From Gamarada debralockiae (taxonomy: Eukaryota; Ascomycota; Leotiomycetes; Helotiales; Hyphodiscaceae), in the NCBI GenBank assembly GCA_002803225.1, contig NXFV01002039.1:1-64000 (forward strand): a stretch of 64,000 bases of DNA, given 5' to 3'. This document shows, piece by piece, positions 44,616 to 56,142 of this stretch (positions are counted from its first letter, which is position 1; each line of letters starts with the position of its first letter). Made by a program: the position numbers and the translations under genes. The notes beneath the pieces were generated by a model, which was not told the origin of the DNA, ran no database searches, and was given only the letters and a program-made list of their open reading frames with translations.

Positions 44616-45737
44616 TACAACTGAATAATTAACTAAATCACAAATATCTCAACACATAATAGTGCTATTCTATTTGTAACGCTCTGACCTTATGTTTAAT
44701 CTCTTATAATTCTATCTAACGTCTGTCCCTGCGTCCCGAGACGCACCCCGTCACGAGACAAATCCATAGTTTAGCAATCACAACTTTTTTCTTAGCAGGT
44801 CTACGAATTTGTGCTTAAAACGTTACTTTCTTTAACCATTTCTCCTTTAGGGGCCACCTTAGTAGCAAGAAAAGGACTGTATTTGATCAGATCTTTTCAA
44901 GCACGGCACTAATCGCCACTTCGGCTGTCCCCCCCTGCTTAATCGCGACTATTAAAGTCTCTTCAAAATTCGGAGCACTTGGGGAAAGGTTCTACTAAAG
45001 AAGAACATAGCTCTAAGTTTTGAAGATGCTCAAAGAGGAAATGATGCAATCCGGGAGTTAGTCCGGTGGGAGGGAGAGGGCATAAAACGCCACATGTTTT
45101 AGCTTCAAATTAGTGCTTATTAATGTGCATTAGCCTGGTAACAAAATACTGTAAAAATCCGGGCTCGCTAAATTTTACTCAGCCACTATTTTTAAGCCTG
45201 GTCATGTGCGTGGCGTAGTAACCTAAGTTGGGCAGTCCGAATTGAGTTTGCTTTACTGCCTTTTGTCTGGCATGCACGAGATGCAAAGGATCGACCAATA
45301 GTTGAAAGTGGATGCGAGAAATGGTGCCCAGCATGAGTCCGACGACGACATTGTATTAGGCTAACCCTATATTCAACAACAGCCGGATGATTCCGGGTGT
45401 GGCATATGAGACAGCCTGCTCACAAGATGGCAGAGTGCTTGGCCAGGCAGCACGGATTTATTTCCCATGCTCAAAAAGGGACGCAATTGGGACGGTTTGA
45501 ATTTGGGTATGGCAAGAACAATGAAGTCCAATTATTGGTGTGGTGGCCGCGCGATTTAGAAGAAGGCGAAGAAGGTCTTGAAATTTTGGTTATTGACGCA
45601 GTATTACTGCATTTTCTGTGTTACAAACTTAAAAAGGTCTTTGACAAATTGGCCCCCCTCCGCAAGAAGTTCCGTAAATCCATCATGAAGAGAGAATACT
45701 GCAGCATTTAGAGCCATGTACTGACAAACCATACTCC
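44616..45737. other. Gene-poor stretch
   Basis: A rightward frame from ATG 45406 to 45711 (FEFGYGKNNEVQLLVWWPRD ... KLKKVFDKLAPLRKKF) has no recognisable domain and could be a relic or a small gene. Nothing else is supported. Confidence 0.3.
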
Positions 45738-46707
45738 TCAAGCGCCGATTCCTTCCTCCAAACCTTTGCCCTCTTCATTATACGCATATCTTGCAAGATC
45801 GATAATATCCTCAATATTTGCATCATCGAGCTGGAATATACACAATGTCTTATGCAGTTTGTATAAGGACAAGGCTTTTAACGTGTCAATAAGCCAGAAA
45901 TCCCCTAAGACAAATAGAGAAGCGTGTGCGAGAAATATGTTGGAATAACTCCGGTCAGGTTCGAAGATCTCAGCTGGCTCGCAGGTGTGAAGGTGAATGT
46001 TACGCGGCGTGAGCAAGGGGTATTGCAGGGACTGGAAGTCAGTTGCGAATAGATTCGGTGATAGTGGTTCTGGGTAACTGTCTCGTCTTGCTCGAAAGAC
46101 TGGGCTTGACTCTAGGAGCTGCTCAGGCTCTAAACCTACTTCGGTATTTTTGCCTCTTTTCCTTTTTTCCATTTTACTTCTCCGCGAACTCCTTCGCAGC
46201 TCATCAACTGTGTCATACTCCTCCTCCGTCGGCTTCTGTTCTTTAGCTTCACTCTCCTTGAGCTCTTCCAAAGTGCCTATAGGGGTTCGACGACCAAGGG
46301 CACCCGTTCTCCCGTTTTCCGGCTCCGCGACCCTCGTATTCGGTATTCGAAGCCCACGAACTTGAATCCCGTGATATCGAAGCCCAGGACTTCAAGGCGA
46401 AGAGTATCGAATCAAACACTGGCACTGGAGATTCGAAGGTTGGTACCTGGCCTGATATACTAGTTTCCGCTGCGGCAATTCGATTCCACCTCCACAATGT
46501 CGCGTTCTCAAGTTCATTGTCGGGAGTTGACGGCGAAGAGGGAGAAGGGAAATCAATTTTTGGATTCGCAACTTCGGGGATTAAAGTAGGTGACGGGATA
46601 GCCTCAATCCTTGGCTGTCCTGATGTGCTCGTGCTGAGACCGGAGGGAGACCACCATGTCCTTGTGGGTACTGCATCGGTCCCGGGATTCGATGAAATGG
46701 AAGCCAT
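45738..46707 (-). pseudogene. BTB/POZ-type protein, reading frame broken
   Basis: The ATG at 46707 opens MASISSNPGTDAVPTRTWWS, a Ser/Pro-rich N-terminus, and that frame stops at 46249. The overlapping second frame, open from about 46380 to 45738, gives an acidic and basic linker (EEYDTVDELRRSSRRSKMEK). It then gives FLAHASLFVLGDFWLIDTLK, ALSLYKLHKTLCIFQLDDAN and IEDIIDLARYAY, the C-terminal helices of fungal BTB-domain proteins. The N-terminal half of a BTB domain was not found. Either an intron I cannot place or a frameshift lies near 46250-46400. BTB proteins usually act as Cullin-3 adaptors or protein-interaction scaffolds. Confidence 0.45.
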
Positions 46708-47018
46708 TGAAGGATTGAAACCTAGCTCGGAGTTGCTACGGGATTTTTTCCTGAAATAAAGCCAGCACAAATTATCAGCTCTATCGTTCAACTGATCGGA
46801 TGCCCATCTGTGGTGAACATAAAGTCTCCAGGTCATTTACACCCAGAAACTAAGCGGGACTTCAAAGAAATGCCAGCTTTAAGGGCGACCCAACCGACGG
46901 CTTTGACTGGCATGAATAAATAAGGAGCACACCAAACAGCATCATTGATTGGCATAACATGATCCTAATGGAAAGCATTGCACAGTCTTATTCTCGCAGA
47001 ATCTTTCCGATTTGATTT

Positions 47019-47786
47019 CTACCAGTCATAAACTCCATCCTTATAGACATGCTTTCCTACATCCGCATCCCTCTTGCCGTCAAGAATGTTCAACATAGTT
47101 TCACCGGCGACACTGGCTGGCCCAGCCTGCCCCCACCCAGTCCTCAACTCCTCGGTCGTTCCTCTCAGATTCGATACTACGAAACCTGGGGACATCGCAA
47201 ACACTTTCAACCCTTTGTCTACATACGCCTGGTGCACTCGCAGCGCGATCATATTCAATGCCGCCTTACTCACGTGATAAGCACCTCCATTCTTTGGCTC
47301 AGGCGGCTTGTCCCTCGTGCCATTAAATCGTTCAATTGCTCGTCCAAATGAGCCGGCGCCACTAGACACGAAGATGGAATACGGGTTCGATGATTTAAGA
47401 AGAAGTGGACGGAAAACTTCGGCAACGACGGCGGGGCCGATGACATTTGTGTCCATGCAGGTTTTGTACCTTGTATAGACATCGGGATCACGGTTTCCAG
47501 AGCCAGCATTGTTGATGAGCGCATCAAGGTGGCCGAACTCCTTTTCGACGAAGTCCCAGGCCCGGCTGATGGAGGCGCCATCGGTGACATCAAGTTGCAC
47601 AATAGAGAGGCGTGAAGCACTCCTAGGGTTTTCTGCCTCGACCTCTGATTTGGCTATTTGGGCTTTAGAGAGGGAGCGGGCAGATATGATAACGTGGTAG
47701 TCATTAGATGCAGAGGCAAGAACTTTGGTGGTCGCCAGACCTACACCGGAATTGGCGCCTGTGATGAGGACAATCTTAGGTGGCAT
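47019..47786 (-). CDS. Short-chain dehydrogenase/reductase (SDR)
   Basis: An intact single-exon 255-aa ORF, ATG at 47786. It is a classical SDR of about 250 residues with NAD(P)-dependent oxidoreductase function; the substrate is unknown. The Rossmann cofactor motif is VLITGANSGVG (residues 6-16), DVT follows at about 67, and the NNAG motif is at about 91-94. The catalytic Ser lies in IFVSSGAGSFG and the active-site YHVSK follows with the expected spacing, so the catalytic residues are all visible. The cofactor-side motif SPGFVVSNLRG is also normal. No signal peptide. The gene is isolated among relics. Confidence 0.92.
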   Translation of the reverse strand: MPPKIVLITGANSGVGLATTKVLASASNDYHVIISARSLSKAQIAKSEVEAENPRSASRLSIVQLDVTDGASISRAWDFVEKEFGHLDALINNAGSGNRDPDVYTRYKTCMDTNVIGPAVVAEVFRPLLLKSSNPYSIFVSSGAGSFGRAIERFNGTRDKPPEPKNGGAYHVSKAALNMIALRVHQAYVDKGLKVFAMSPGFVVSNLRGTTEELRTGWGQAGPASVAGETMLNILDGKRDADVGKHVYKDGVYDW

Positions 47787-48731
47787 GATTGTGACTCTTT
47801 TTGGAGAAATCCTTTTATAATGTTTATAAGCGAAAGTGTCTCAATGCCTGTGATGGTCTATATAGGACGAGGGAAATGAGTCTCTGCCAAGACGAATCAG
47901 CTGATCGAGGAGATTATGGGGCCTATCTCCGAAATGATCGCGTAGTTTAGGAAGCTTATCACCGGACTAATCCATATCTATTGTGTTTTAATCTGAGGGC
48001 GGGGTGCATTGCCGTGGTCGGGAGACCAGTCGCATTCTCCTGTCTTAGGGCTGCTCAGTACTTCGTCGGCGCCGACTCGGTGCCGAGTTAGGATCATGAT
48101 ATTGAAAGGAGACATCGAACAGTGGCTTTGGACGATGATTTCGTTGATCTGACCTTAAATGCGTTCTCCCCGCGTTTTTTTAAGCTTCCGAGCCAAGCTG
48201 ACTCGAAGTTAGATTTATACCCAACAATTAAGAAGCCTAGAACTGGTAGAATCCGCTAGCATCACCTACATTAGTTGGTATTACTTACTATTATTCCGTC
48301 CGAATATGGCTGCAGTACAAGACTGCCAAAAATCCTGAACTTGTATGAAGGCCGAAGTTTCCTTTCGTTAAGACGAAAAGCACCGTTTTTGCCAATACAA
48401 TACTGTAAAGGCAGTGGATCTGCTAGGGATCAGAAAGAGGGAGCAGAGTGATAAAGTCGGTAAAGGAGCTAAAGTGATGCATCCACTCGACGAAATGAAC
48501 CTCTCCTTCGAGCCTTTAGGTGCTTGAGCCACAAATACATTGGCATACTGGATTCTCATACCGATTGGCTTACAATGTGACTAGGGCAGGGAGGGAAGCC
48601 GAGAGATTGGAAGATAGGATGCCAGTGCAGATTGAAGGGCATCAATGAAGTAGGAAGTGAGGAAGAAGTATTATACAGAGTCTGCCTGGATGCTGGTCAT
48701 CGACTTCCATCTTTTATTTCCAATACATCCT
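47787..48731. other. Gene-free stretch
   Basis: Upstream region of the SDR gene. No ORF with recognisable content. Confidence 0.4.
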
Positions 48732-49130
48732 TCAATCTTCATCACTTTGAGATCGTCCCTCTCCCCTTCGTGTCAGCTCGTCAATACTCATAGCGTCTGC
48801 CTCGTCCCCAATATCCTCCTCGTCCTCGTCTTCATCACTACTGTTTTTCCCTGCAAGCTCCTCGTCGTCCTCATCGATAACCCCGTCTCTTTTCATGTTT
48901 GTTGGATTCTCACTATCACCAGCTCCAGGCTTCCGCATATCGCGCAACCAGTTTGGGCCTCCGACAAGTCACCCTTCATCAAAGAGTACAGTGGCAGAGA
49001 GAGCCAAGCAATTGCTTCCTCGTGAACCGAGAACTCTGTCGAGGTGCCATCGATCGTTTCGCCGACGATAAACTTAAAGAGGCGGGAATTGATAATACTG
49101 CGTTCGAAATTGTCAGCACGATGCACTAAA
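48732..49130 (-). pseudogene. BTB/POZ N-terminal fragment joined to an acidic tail
   Basis: Minus strand about 49120-48950 reads LFKFIVGETIDGTSTEFSVH then EEAIAWLSLPLYSLMKGDLS with EAQTG. That is the opening of a fungal BTB domain (hydrophobic strand, FxVHE, LxxLMxGxxxEA). After a frame change near 48950 the strand reads KPGAGDSENPTNMKRDGVID, then a Glu/Asp run (DEDEDEEDIGDEADAMSIDE), and stops at 48732. The remaining BTB helices are missing, so this is a truncated relic. Confidence 0.5.
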
Positions 49131-50907
49131 AATAAAACAATGATCCCCAAAGCTTGGTAAGATTGTTCCCAAAAATCAAAGTCATTCGTTAGAGCTTTCT
49201 CGACTGTATGAGGGAAATCATGGCATACTCTGGAAATGAGGGCGTCATCGCAACGTTGAGAATTATGGCGGCAATACCCACCAAAAACCCACTAAAATGC
49301 AGCCCCGTCGCCTAAAACCACCAAATCGGTACTTGCAAGGACCTCGCGCAAGCAAATCTCATTTTACTTAGAAATTTTTTATCGGGTGATATTTTCATCA
49401 ACTCCCCTCCCAACCTCCAATATCATAACCCGATCTCTTCGTCATTGAAGCTGCAACTCAAGTATTAACTTCGACACCAGCCAATCAACGCGCTCTGAAG
49501 GTTTCACCCCTTCCTCATCTCCCCGCGCGGTACTCTACGACGTGTCCCAGCATACCGCTACTCCTACATCAATCACACGATTGACAACTCCAATACTGCC
49601 TCATGCGCGACGAGCGGTCTCAAATCCTGAGCCTACGACTACAACTGCACTTGGACGGGGACAACGCCAAAAGAAGATATCGAATAAGACAATAGAGACG
49701 GCGAATCAAGCAAAGGCAAAGGAGTCAAAACAAGCTGTGAAGGGGGGGGAAGAAGTAGATATATTAGAGTAGAAATAGTCTCGATTCAACATCTAGGAAT
49801 AGCGATATTTTGGGAGAAAATTGCCTACAAATCAAACCCTGTTTTAGTGATATCCAGGACCCTAAAAACCCTTGATTTTAAGGTGTTTTAGGCTGTTGCA
49901 ATCACTAATTCTATGCCCTGGACTCAGGCTCTATAGGCTTTTGTTTTAGCGATATTTTCAAAAACGTCGCATTGACCAATGAGACGTCTTATCGATCAAT
50001 TCGATTTATTACTGAATAAGACGTCTAATTGGTGAATTAGATGGTCTGGTTGGTGAATCGGCATATTGGTGAAATCGATGCAACAGAGCAATAGCAAAGA
50101 GGTCGGTTGAGGCAGTCTTGTTGCTGAAAGTCCTTTTGTCTGATTTACCTTCGTAAGGCACTAGGCTAATGAAGATAGACTTGTTGCGGTCGAGTTGACC
50201 TTTGATACCATAGCGGAGAACTCAGAAGTAGGTTTCAGGCTGTGATCGCCTTGTCCGTATTGTCAAACCCATCAAAAGCCCTCAATGGGTGAACGTCCAA
50301 AACATGCTCCTGTCGTGAAACATGCACCTACTAATTGCTTGGGAACATAGCAAATGAAGTCGGACAAGCCATCACGATTATCAAAATGAGTCTGAGAAAG
50401 ACAAGTTGGCATTCTGGGGTACCTATGGAGAGCCTATAGAATCGCATCCACCTTGGCTCTAAGAGATGTCGGCCAAAAATTCCAACGCGCACCAGGTCCT
50501 AATTCAGGACCCTTCTTTGTTTAATTCCCTAGAGTCATTGGGACTGACAAAAGGTACAAGTATCTGCATCCATCTGGTCCCTGCCTACGCTCCCCGACTC
50601 CAACAACATGAGCTTTGAGGTCTCCTTTCTCCTTTCCCCCTCTGATGATAGATGACTCAGCGATCTTTGGCGTGTTGTTGACGGCCAACTTTCTGTCAAT
50701 CCCAAGTCCGATTGACGCTGGTTATGTAGGGCCTCGTTCGCGGAAAGGAGATGGAGGGGCAGATTGGGCAATTATGGCAAGGTTGACAGCCATGCAGAAT
50801 CTGTGGCTTGCATGACCGCTGCACGGTCGCCCAAAGCAAGGCTGAGAGGGCCCCTCACTAGCGCCGCATCAACTGCACAGCAGTATTTATCCCCGCATGT
50901 TGTCCCT
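49131..50907. other. Gene-poor stretch
   Basis: A short rightward frame ending at 49772 (ALGRGQRQKKISNKTIETAN with QAKAKE) looks like a basic tail of the sort seen at the C-terminus of pogo-type transposases, but it is too short to assign. No gene elsewhere. Confidence 0.3.
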
Positions 50908-51936
50908 ATGAAGTTTGATTTCCCTATCTGCCAGAGTCCAAACATTGAGGTGGACTCACCGCTCCCACGCCCCAAAGTGATCGTCCTCCGCAGATCCGAC
51001 CACTGGATCTGAGCTACAACCCAGCGTCGCGGAGCGCCTCTCCGCGCATACTACATATCGAATCAACATGACTGGCAATTAGGTAGTGAAAAGAACCTCG
51101 ACAACCCCTCCTTACCCTTCTTCAGTCAAGATGAGCAGGAGTACTTCCGGAAGTTTTACGACGATTCCGTCCTAGAATTACTCAGTTCTCATCACGAACC
51201 TTGCTCCGAAAATGGCGACAATTTCAATGATATCGCGTCAATTCATGGCGAGGCCTCGTCACCCTCTTTTGTATCCGACAACACACTTGTCCCCGACAGC
51301 GTCTTCGATTTCCAGGAACTTGATTTCGGAGACCAAGATCTTCCACGTATGTTCAGCGACACCTCCAGCAGATCCCCAGCCTCGGACCCCTCAGCGACTT
51401 CATCGATGCTACCCCAGTCAAGCACTCCTACCTCAGCATGTTCAAGCTCTCAAGCAAGGTCAAACTTTCTCCGGGGATTGCCTCAAAGTGTCTCCTTCGA
51501 GAGCCCACAGCAGCTTGGTGGTCCTCCCTCGCTTGACGACTCAGGCCGACTGCAATGCCGACTCTGCCCCGGCCGACAATCCTTCACCAGCAGGGGAGAG
51601 TTCAAGTAAGTCAGTGCCTGTTGAGCATAGAATGCCTGTGCTCACACTTTGTCTAGCAAACATGTCAACCGCCACGAGCCACCATATAAGTGTGTGGAAC
51701 AAACTTGCAGGCATCGAGCTGCCACACGAAGAGATCTGGACCGACATCATGCTGCTGTACACAACATCCATCGACATGATCAGCCTCGATATATCTACCA
51801 CTGCTCTCATACAGGCTGTAACTGGAGTCCCACTGGGACAGAGAACGGATTTGCCAGAAAGGATCACGCCAAGAGACATGTCGACAATCAACATCGCGGA
51901 CACAACGCCATAGTGGTACAAACAAGGATAAATTAA
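50908..51936 (+). CDS. C2H2 zinc-finger protein, probable transcription factor
   Basis: Proposed exons are 50908-50949, 51025-51605 and 51657-51936, giving 300 aa. The first intron (GAG|GTGGAC ... CAACCCAG|CGT, 75 nt, phase 0) removes an in-frame TGA at 51010. Without it the frame has no ATG before 51349. The second (TTCAA|GTAAGT ... GTCTAG|CAAA) is certain, because it joins the first finger: LQCRLCPGRQSFTSRGEFNK then HVNRH. Further fingers are YKCVEQTCRHRAATRRDLDR with HHAAVH, and YHCSHTGCNWSPTGTENGFA with RKDHAKRHVDNQH. This set of one C2H2 with two-residue Cys spacing and two with longer spacing is common in fungal zinc-finger regulators. The N-terminal half is acidic and Ser-rich, as in an activation domain. 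Confidence 0.75.
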
Positions 51937-53515
51937 GACTTTTGAAAAGAGGAGGTAGTTGTTGAGGTTCTACTTTCAGTTGTACGATGCTAGAAGAGAC
52001 CGAAAAAGAATACTCGACTTTCTTACCCACTTATTCAATCATGATAACCTTTGAGCCCAAGCAAAATTATGCGGATTTTGTTACTGAACGCAAAATTTAT
52101 GGGACAATGAAAGCAGATTCAGCCACTAGGTAAGAAGGCCGTTTTTCCAGTGCATCAAATCAGAGACGCGATCAAACGGTCCACTTATATCACACTTGCT
52201 TACTGTTTCTTCTCTATCTCTAGCAAATCAGCATCTACTTTCACGCCGCTCCGAGACTCTTTCCGATTTCACTCTCGCTCCACTCAGCATGCACTCTTCG
52301 GAACAGCGATGCGTCCCCGTCGAGACCCCTGCCTAGGCAATCCTTTCGCACGCTATCAAAGACCATCACTTGAGGTCAGTGGCTACCGGATCCGGTATCA
52401 GAGACCGAGTCAAAGCTGCACTTCCTGGCGATGCACCCACTGTCTCGATCGAAGACGAAGACCGTCTCCCAAGATTCACCCGCCCCCAACATCCTCACGC
52501 GAATCGCAGTCCACATTAACATCGCAATTGAGAAAAGAGAACAAGAACGTTTCGCGAGAACATATCAATAACACCGGCGCACGTTTCTTCACTGTGAAGT
52601 TTAGCAAAGCGAGAGCAACTTTTCCCTTCGCATGGAGTCCCCCACTCGTCCCGTCCAAAGAAATATGGTGCACAAATCCGAATAATCGAGCTTTGAAGCA
52701 AGAATTGGAACCATCTTTGTTAAAGTGGAAAGATTTTGGATACTCTTTTGAGCCATCTTTGTCTGAACAGCAGCCCAACATCATCGTCCCTCACCCGGGG
52801 GGGCCCCATATGTAGCAAAAGTCCCGAGTATGACGTTAAACTGCTCTTCCATCTTGTGCAGAGACTCTCGCTTCCGCTTGGTGGGACTTCCAACTTGTGT
52901 GTGGTCTGCGAGGTACATCTGTTGGATTACAACAGGCTGGTCAAAATTCCGCTTCTTTCACGCCATGGCCGATTCTAGTCGCACGGCTCTAAATTTCAGC
53001 CTTTAAAACTAAGGCATATGCACTAAATAATCAGGCAGACAGAATCGATATGGAATCGATTACCGAGTTCCGGGTCTTCGACCAAGCGATTCCTTATCGG
53101 ATACCTGAGGAATCATTGACCAGCCCTGGAGTACAACATGTATGACCACACAACATTATACGCGATCAGTCTCTAACGTGCGTGTTGTTGATGATTACGA
53201 CACGTTCGCCCCTGCTGTTCGGGGCATGACAACACACCAATTTGTCAGAGGGATCCCCAGGGCGGCTGCCCGTGTTCGAGCAGTTTGGACAAAACTCCCC
53301 ATCTCCCCAGCTGCACACGAGAAACTGCTCTCCCCGGTTAATGTTCAATTCAACATTGTGCGTTAGCTGAAACCCAACACCAAGAGGCGATCAACTCCTG
53401 TTTTGTCGCGACTTTCTTTATTTCCTATGTTGTTACTGATACTTGAAGTTTTGACGGCAGGACCGCAAGGACAAGCCCTTGCAGTACCTTACCGACTCGA
53501 ATTCGTCGTGTGAAT
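51937..53515. other. Gene-poor stretch with one decayed ORF
   Basis: From ATG 52288 the frame reads MHSSEQRCVPVETPA-stop-AILSHAIKDHHL then VKAALPGDAPTVSIEDEDRL with PRFTRPQHPHANRSPH before two more stops. The stops are TAG, TAA and TGA at places where Gln, Gln and Arg/Trp would fit. Coding composition suggests a mutated gene, but I do not recognise it. Nothing else is supported. Confidence 0.3.
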
Positions 53516-53780
53516 CTACACAGATCCAAAGCACAAAGAAATGGTCCCAAATGGTCCCCGTCCGCCCAGGGACAGCTCCTGCAGTACTGTACTGACTCGA
53601 ATTCGTCGTGTGAATCTAGCCCGTTTCGTTAGTAGAGAGAAATAACACTCTACCAACGAAACGGGCTAGATTCACACGACGAATTCGAGTCAGTACAGTA
53701 CTGCAGGAGCTGTCCCTGGGCGGACGGGGACCATTTGGGAACATTTGGAAACATTTCTTTATGCTTTGGATCTTGTGTAG
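53516..53780. repeat. Foldback element, near-perfect 265-bp inverted repeat
   Basis: Left arm 53516-53637 and right arm 53648-53780 are reverse complements with a 10-nt loop (AGAAATAACA). Matching blocks are CCCGTTTCGTTAGTAGAG / CTCTACCAACGAAACGGG (one mismatch), ACGACGAATTCGAGTCAGTA against its complement, and GAGCTGTCCCTGGGCGGACG against its complement. The outer 30 bp carry a few substitutions and an 8-nt indel. A partial direct copy of the arm (GACTCGAATTCGTCGTGTGA) also lies at about 53493-53512. It has no coding capacity. Confidence 0.9.
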
Positions 53781-56142
53781 TGGTTTTTATGTCACAACAA
53801 AAATGTCGGACTTTTGGATTAGCTTGGAATGATATTTCATACTCAACCCTTTTCGGCCTGTTGCCGGATTTCTACTTGGTCTTGACCATTTCGGATGCCC
53901 CAACATCCATTGAGGGTAATGAACAAGCGTCTGGCTTTCTGTAAAGTGCTTTTGAATTGAAAAGCGGGGTTAATTATCTGAAAATCAGCGTGCATGACGC
54001 CTTCAAAATCTCACCCAGTCAAATCCTCTGCTCAAAAGGACGATGCGGCTCGTTTGCCCAGAGCCCGACATCAAATTCCACCAGGTTTGCCTGATCAACA
54101 TCATAAGGACATCTGCAAATCTTCTTAGAGAAAAATTGCCATCATCCCAAAGTTCATCTCATGATATTTAGCAAAAGAGATTGTGTGCGTTCAATCGAGA
54201 AGCCATGTCTATCCCAATTCTACCTTCATATCATTTGCGGCGATGGATCTACTTGATAAGGCTGCGTAATTCCATAGCCATCACATATGCCCCGAACATT
54301 CGGCCGAGGAATAGGAAGAGCACCGCGGGCGTTTCACACAGCTTTACATCACCGAAGACAGGACGCCCAAGGATCTGAAGTCCATCATGGAAACGTAATT
54401 CGCTTTTTTTTGCAACGTAAGTCAACGAGAGGACCGGTATTGTAGTTGCTGACACAATGGAAGTGAACGGCAATACAAGCAACGAGTCAAGAACTAGGAC
54501 CTGGATAAAGAGTGCTCAAAGATTCTGATATGAAAGTCATTCTTCGCAAGCAGATGAAGAGAAAACTTGAAGATAAGGAGAGCGATTTCGCATTCCATGG
54601 GTAACCTGTCCAGCAGCATAAGATCGAAAGGTACAAACAGAAGAAGAGAAGTCTGCCACAAGGACATCCTGGCAGCTTCTCCTCCTAAGTAAATGCTAAC
54701 ACTGGAACTACGAAATAAGATTGTAGATACAATGGTAACGTGTTTCAAGTCACTCTACCTTAGAGCTGTCTTACTCCCCCATCCGCTTAGAACATCGTGG
54801 ACGCTCTGGCATTTCTCTGGATATCAGTCGTATAACACAAATTCAAATCATAACAACACCAAGTGTTCGCTTTGCACTTTCAATAGACCTTGCAATTGAT
54901 AATACCACCGGAAAAGCTTCAGCTGCTGTACGAAAAGGCAGCCCCGAGTCAATGTTCGCCCATCAAGACTGTCCTAGGATAACAACTACCAAATCCAATT
55001 TGGAAGAGAGCATTCGACTTTGGAAAGACATTGTAATATGCGCTCATCGGATGATCGGCTACTACAGCCAATTGAAGGGCAAGAAGCTGTTCCAGCTTGC
55101 CTACACATTGGGGATCTCTTCGTAACTCATTGCAGACATGACTCTATGCTATATGAAGAAATTTCGGTTCTTGACTGGTATCCCACCGCATATCAGATGA
55201 TCAAGGACTGCCAGGCCCATGCATGGATGTGAAGGAATGGGAAAATACCGAAATTGAAAAGCTTCAGGCACAGTCGATGGCCCAAATCGAGTCAATTATG
55301 CTACAGTCACGTGGTACTCACAGGTAACCTCGATATAATCTCTCTATCTAAGCCTAATTCTGACATTTCGTAGTGAAAAGTTGGGACTCAATCGGAAGGA
55401 TCAGCAGAGCTGCTTGACACTTGCCGAGAAGATTGTAATGATGTATATTGATTGCTCATAAAGGGAGGGTGGAGACGAACTTATTCGTTCGGCGTAAGAT
55501 GGACTCCTCGAACGTCAAACTATTTTGCTGGCTTGCTTGCAGCCTCAATCGCTTGCGTGGGCCACATCCTCCAGAGCCAGAAACACAAAGTTCTGCTTTC
55601 GCACTCGTGAAGTTCCATGACCATGACCTTTGCCCATCTTGTTGTTGTCACCCGGAGCGGCCTTCAGATGGCGTTTGGATATGCTACTAGTGCAATGGAG
55701 GTCCGTTCGGGCCGCTTTTCTTGGATTCCTGTACAGAATGCTTTTACCAGCGCTGTCGCAATTGCCATTCCACTAGGACTTGTAGTAGGTGCGGCCTCGT
55801 TCTCGATTAGCTGTTGAAGATAGAGATAATAATGACTATGGAATGCAAATTATATTGCTACATTCTGACTGAAGGAGATTGTTCTATTGAAAAATCTAGG
55901 CGAAAGAGGGTTCCTTGACGGGCGGGTTCAGTCGTGTTCACCGGAAACACAAGCTGTTCTTCGAGCTGTGAGGGTTCAGTTTCAAGATATCAGAAGCTCC
56001 TCATGTTCGCACTTGCGTTCAGCTTCGGGAAACAAATTTAAATGGATTAAGTTTGAGCTCGAATTGATCTCACTCGAACGAACCAAGCTAGATGCAGATT
56101 ATTTTCATTGAGAGGTCATACAATTGATTACATTCATAGCTA
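53781..56142. other. Gene-poor stretch with fragmentary ORFs
   Basis: Rightward coding-like pieces appear (about 54550-54600 KVILRKQMKRKLEDKESDFA; 56020-56090 NKFKWIKFELELISLERTKL), broken by many stops. They may be remains of one or two genes, but no family is identifiable. The interval also includes the 3' flank of XRCC4. Confidence 0.3.
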
